Shown piece by piece: positions 4,264-6,458 of a stretch of 6,458 nt of DNA. The DNA comes from Thermoleophilia bacterium (GTDB taxonomy: Bacteria; Actinomycetota; Thermoleophilia; Gaiellales; SKUG01). Location: contig JAOPYU010000271.1 of assembly GCA_025964455.1 (NCBI GenBank), positions 1 through 6,458 of the forward strand, written 5' to 3'. Under the pieces are notes generated by a model. The model saw nothing but the letters and a program-made list of their open reading frames with translations. It was not told where the DNA came from and searched no databases. The translations under genes and the position numbers were made by a program. Within the stretch, counting starts at the first letter, position 1; each line of letters opens with the position of its first letter.

Positions 4264-6441
4264 ATGAGCCGAACCATTCGCCAGCGCAAACTCCGACAGC
4301 GCCGCAACGCGCGTCGCCGCGCCCAGCTGACCTTCTTCGCCGTGATCGCCCTGCTGCTCACCGTTGCCGGTGGCGCCTGGGGCACCTACGACTACCTCAA
4401 GGGGGCCGACGAGTCGTGGCCCACGATCGAGAACATGCGCCCGCAGCGCATCGGCGAGAACTCGATCGTCTACAGCCGCGACGGCAAGCCGATGGGCTAC
4501 ATCAAGTCGGACCAGAACCGCAAGAACCTGCCCTTCACCAAGATGGGCGAGTGGGCGCCGCGAGCGACCGTCGCGATCGAGGACCAGCGCTTCTACCAGC
4601 ACAACGGTGTCGACCCCGAGGGCATGATGCGCGCCCTGAGCGTCAACCTCGAAGCCGGCTCCTCCGAGGAGGGCGCCTCGACGGTCACCCAGCAGGTCGT
4701 GCGTAACCTGTACAAGGAGATCACGGTCGAGAAGACGCTCTCGCGCAAGGCGAAGGAAGCGACCCTCGCCATCCAGCTCGAGGAGCGCTGGTCCAAGAAG
4801 AAGATCCTCGAGACGTACCTGAACCTGGTCTTCTACGGCAACAACGCCTACGGCATCGAAGCCGCGTCACTGACCTATTTCAACAAGAGCGCCAAGGACC
4901 TCACGATCCCCGAGGCCGCCCTGCTCGCCGGCCTGCCGCAGCAGCCGTCGCGCTTCGACCCCTACCAGGAGGGCAACGTCCCCAAGGCGACGGCCCGCCG
5001 CAACGACGTGCTCGCAGCCATGTTCGCCCAGGACATGATCACCAAGGCCGAGTACGACGCCGCGCTCGCCACGCCGATCAAGCTCTCCCCCACGCGCGTG
5101 TTCAAGGAACGCAAGCTGCCGTACGTGTTCGACTACGTCGAGCAGGAGCTGATCCAGCAGTTCGGCGCCGCCACCGTGCGCCAGGGTGGGTTGACGATCA
5201 AGACCACGATCGACCCGAAGCTCCAGAAGATCGCCGAGCGCGCGGTCAAGTCCAACCTTCCGGCCGGTGGCCCGTCGGGCGCGATCGCGGTCCTCGACAC
5301 CAAGACCGGCGAGATCCGGGCGATGGCGTCGACCTCGAGCTACGCCGACTCCAAGTTCAACCGCGCCGCGCAGGCGCGACGCCAGCCCGGCTCGACCGCC
5401 AAGATCTGGGTGCTCGCATCCTTCCTGCGCGAGGGCGTGGATCCCGACGCGAACAGCTACACGAGCCGTCCCATCAAGGTCCGCTACGGCCCCGGCTCCG
5501 AGTACTGGGAGCCCAAGACCTACTCGGGCAGCTTCGCCGGCACGATGTCGATCCGCCGCGCGACCACGGCATCGGACAACTCCGTCTACGCCCAGATGAC
5601 GCTCGACATCTCCCCGGAGAAGGTCGCCGAGACGGCCCACAAGCTCGGCATCAAGAGCCCGCTTGAGACGGTGTGGTCCATCGGCCTCGGCTCCCAGGTG
5701 GTCACGCCGCTCGAGCAGACCAACTTCTACTCCTCGATCGCCCGAGGCGGCATCCGCCGCGACCCGCGCGCGATCGAGAGCGCCACGACGCCGGGCGGCA
5801 CCGAGCTCCCGCTCAAGTACCCCAAGAGCTTCCGCGTGCTGGAGGACTGGCAGGCCGACACGATCCGCTCGATCCTGCGTGACAACGTCACCGGCGGCAC
5901 GGGCGTGACCGCCAGCTCGATCGAGGACGCGGCCGGCAAGACCGGCACGACCGACGATGCCAAGGACGCCTGGTTCTGCGGCATGACCCCCGAGCTGACC
6001 GCGTGCGTGTGGATGGGCTACAACATCCCGACGCCGATGGGCGGCGTTGCCGGTGGCGGTACCCCGACGACGATCTGGCGCGACTTCATGCGCGACGCAC
6101 TCCCCAAGGTCCCGGACCAGGAGTGGTTCAAGGTGAAGGGCACGCCTACCTGGGTGCCGTGGGTCTCGCGCTGGCAGACGGGTCTCGGCCTCGACGTCGC
6201 CGTCGGCTCGGTGAGCAACAACTACTACCAGCCCTCCTACAGCGGTGGCAACGACGACAACGACGACGCTGCACCCGCCGACGATACGGCCGGCACGGGA
6301 ACCGATGCGGGGACCGGGACCGGAACCGGGGCCACGCCGGAGCCGACCACGCCCGGGCCGACCAGCCCCGAGCCGACGACGCCCGGGCCCACGAATCCGG
6401 AGCCGACCAACCCGGCACCGGCGCCCGTCGCGAGGCGCTGA
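4264..6441 (+). CDS. Class A penicillin-binding protein (PBP1A-type transglycosylase/transpeptidase)
   Basis: This bifunctional peptidoglycan synthase polymerises lipid II glycan chains and cross-links peptides outside the membrane. The 725-residue product has a very Arg-rich cytoplasmic N-terminus (2-19), one membrane anchor (about 21-41), and a GT51 domain (about 62-235) with EDQRFYQHNG (catalytic Glu E106), GASTVTQQVVRNLY (137-150), RKAKE (161-165) and ILETYLNLVFYGNNAYGIEA (181-200). The transpeptidase domain (about 335-612) has all three motifs: S377-T-A-K380, S437-D-N439 and K559-T-G-T. No PASTA repeat is seen. The tail after about 650 is disordered: an Asp-rich patch, a Gly/Thr run, then a Pro/Thr repeat. 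ATG 4264 (MSRTIRQRK) is chosen; TTG 4255 and GTG 4258 are in-frame alternatives that overlap or abut the -10 box. PonA or MrcA would be the usual names, but the exact paralogue cannot be decided. Confidence 0.97.
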   Translation: MSRTIRQRKLRQRRNARRRAQLTFFAVIALLLTVAGGAWGTYDYLKGADESWPTIENMRPQRIGENSIVYSRDGKPMGYIKSDQNRKNLPFTKMGEWAPRATVAIEDQRFYQHNGVDPEGMMRALSVNLEAGSSEEGASTVTQQVVRNLYKEITVEKTLSRKAKEATLAIQLEERWSKKKILETYLNLVFYGNNAYGIEAASLTYFNKSAKDLTIPEAALLAGLPQQPSRFDPYQEGNVPKATARRNDVLAAMFAQDMITKAEYDAALATPIKLSPTRVFKERKLPYVFDYVEQELIQQFGAATVRQGGLTIKTTIDPKLQKIAERAVKSNLPAGGPSGAIAVLDTKTGEIRAMASTSSYADSKFNRAAQARRQPGSTAKIWVLASFLREGVDPDANSYTSRPIKVRYGPGSEYWEPKTYSGSFAGTMSIRRATTASDNSVYAQMTLDISPEKVAETAHKLGIKSPLETVWSIGLGSQVVTPLEQTNFYSSIARGGIRRDPRAIESATTPGGTELPLKYPKSFRVLEDWQADTIRSILRDNVTGGTGVTASSIEDAAGKTGTTDDAKDAWFCGMTPELTACVWMGYNIPTPMGGVAGGGTPTTIWRDFMRDALPKVPDQEWFKVKGTPTWVPWVSRWQTGLGLDVAVGSVSNNYYQPSYSGGNDDNDDAAPADDTAGTGTDAGTGTGTGATPEPTTPGPTSPEPTTPGPTNPEPTNPAPAPVARR
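6337..6426 (+). repeat. 30-bp coding tandem repeat (PEPTTPGPTS-type) in PBP tail
   Basis: Three in-frame 10-residue units at residues 692-721 read PEPTTPGPTS, PEPTTPGPTN and the degenerate PEPTNPAPAP. The first two differ in DNA by a few, mainly synonymous, changes, so the repeat is maintained at protein level. It is preceded by a Gly/Thr stretch (TAGTGTDAGTGTGTG, residues 675-689). Such Pro/Thr tails act as extended wall-spanning linkers in other surface proteins; the role here is inferred. Confidence 0.8.
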
Positions 6442-6458
6442 ACGGCGACGGCGCGGCC

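Noticed and set aside
2982..4385. 467-codon open frame on the - strand across parB, the tRNA and the BFN-domain gene
   Set aside because: It runs through a tRNA and two conserved genes. Its composition is that expected of the antisense of high-GC coding sequence. The fragment GCEVGVPGFEPGTSSLSEMRSNQLSYTP-like reading near the tRNA is the familiar spurious translation of tRNA antisense DNA.
1..6458. Mobile element, CRISPR array, defence or toxin-antitoxin system
   Set aside because: No transposase, integrase, terminal inverted repeats, spaced repeat array or defence-type gene is visible; the genes are all conserved housekeeping families on one strand with uniform composition.

Overview
This is a high-GC bacterial chromosome segment, clearly of actinobacterial character: very GC-rich third codon positions, GTG starts, promoters reduced to a TANNNT -10 box close to the start codon, and a tRNA gene without an encoded CCA. 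The protein sequences look most like deep-branching Actinomycetota such as Thermoleophilia/Solirubrobacterales, but that placement is an impression and not a computed result. All genes and the tRNA lie on the + strand.

Bases 1-2319 hold the conserved origin-proximal cluster yidD (5' end outside the window) - yidC - khpB/jag - rsmG. YidD and YidC act in membrane protein insertion, KhpB is a KH-R3H RNA-binding protein, and RsmG methylates 16S rRNA. A near-perfect parS centromere site (1673-1688) lies across the GTG start of rsmG, which supports a location close to the replication origin.

Bases 2320-2550 are a gene-free gap of 231 bases. The usual order at this locus is rsmG-parA-parB, but no parA or parA fragment is visible here. 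The gap instead holds a C-rich tract (a G-quadruplex motif on the - strand), a small AT-rich nested dyad, a three-unit 11-bp repeat and two overlapping hairpins. parB follows (2551-3513) and encodes a normal chromosomal ParB with the CTP-binding and HTH motifs.

Bases 3510-3660 are a self-contained tRNA-Ile(GAT) unit: a recognisable promoter overlapping the parB stop codon, the tRNA, and a 13-bp perfect terminator-like hairpin. A BFN-domain (DUF151) protein with a strong Shine-Dalgarno follows at 3684-4184. After a 79-base spacer with a 14-bp perfect palindrome and a TATGAT box comes a class A penicillin-binding protein (4264-6441) with intact transglycosylase and transpeptidase motifs and a repetitive Thr/Pro/Gly-rich C-terminal tail.

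Together these genes serve core functions: envelope biogenesis (YidD/YidC, PBP), chromosome segregation (parS/ParB) and translation (RsmG, tRNA-Ile). I see no mobile element, CRISPR array, toxin-antitoxin, defence or biosynthetic system, and no convincing evidence of an undescribed system. The points most worth following up are the parS/rsmG-start overlap, the missing parA with the structured gap in its place, and the regulatory palindrome ahead of the PBP gene.
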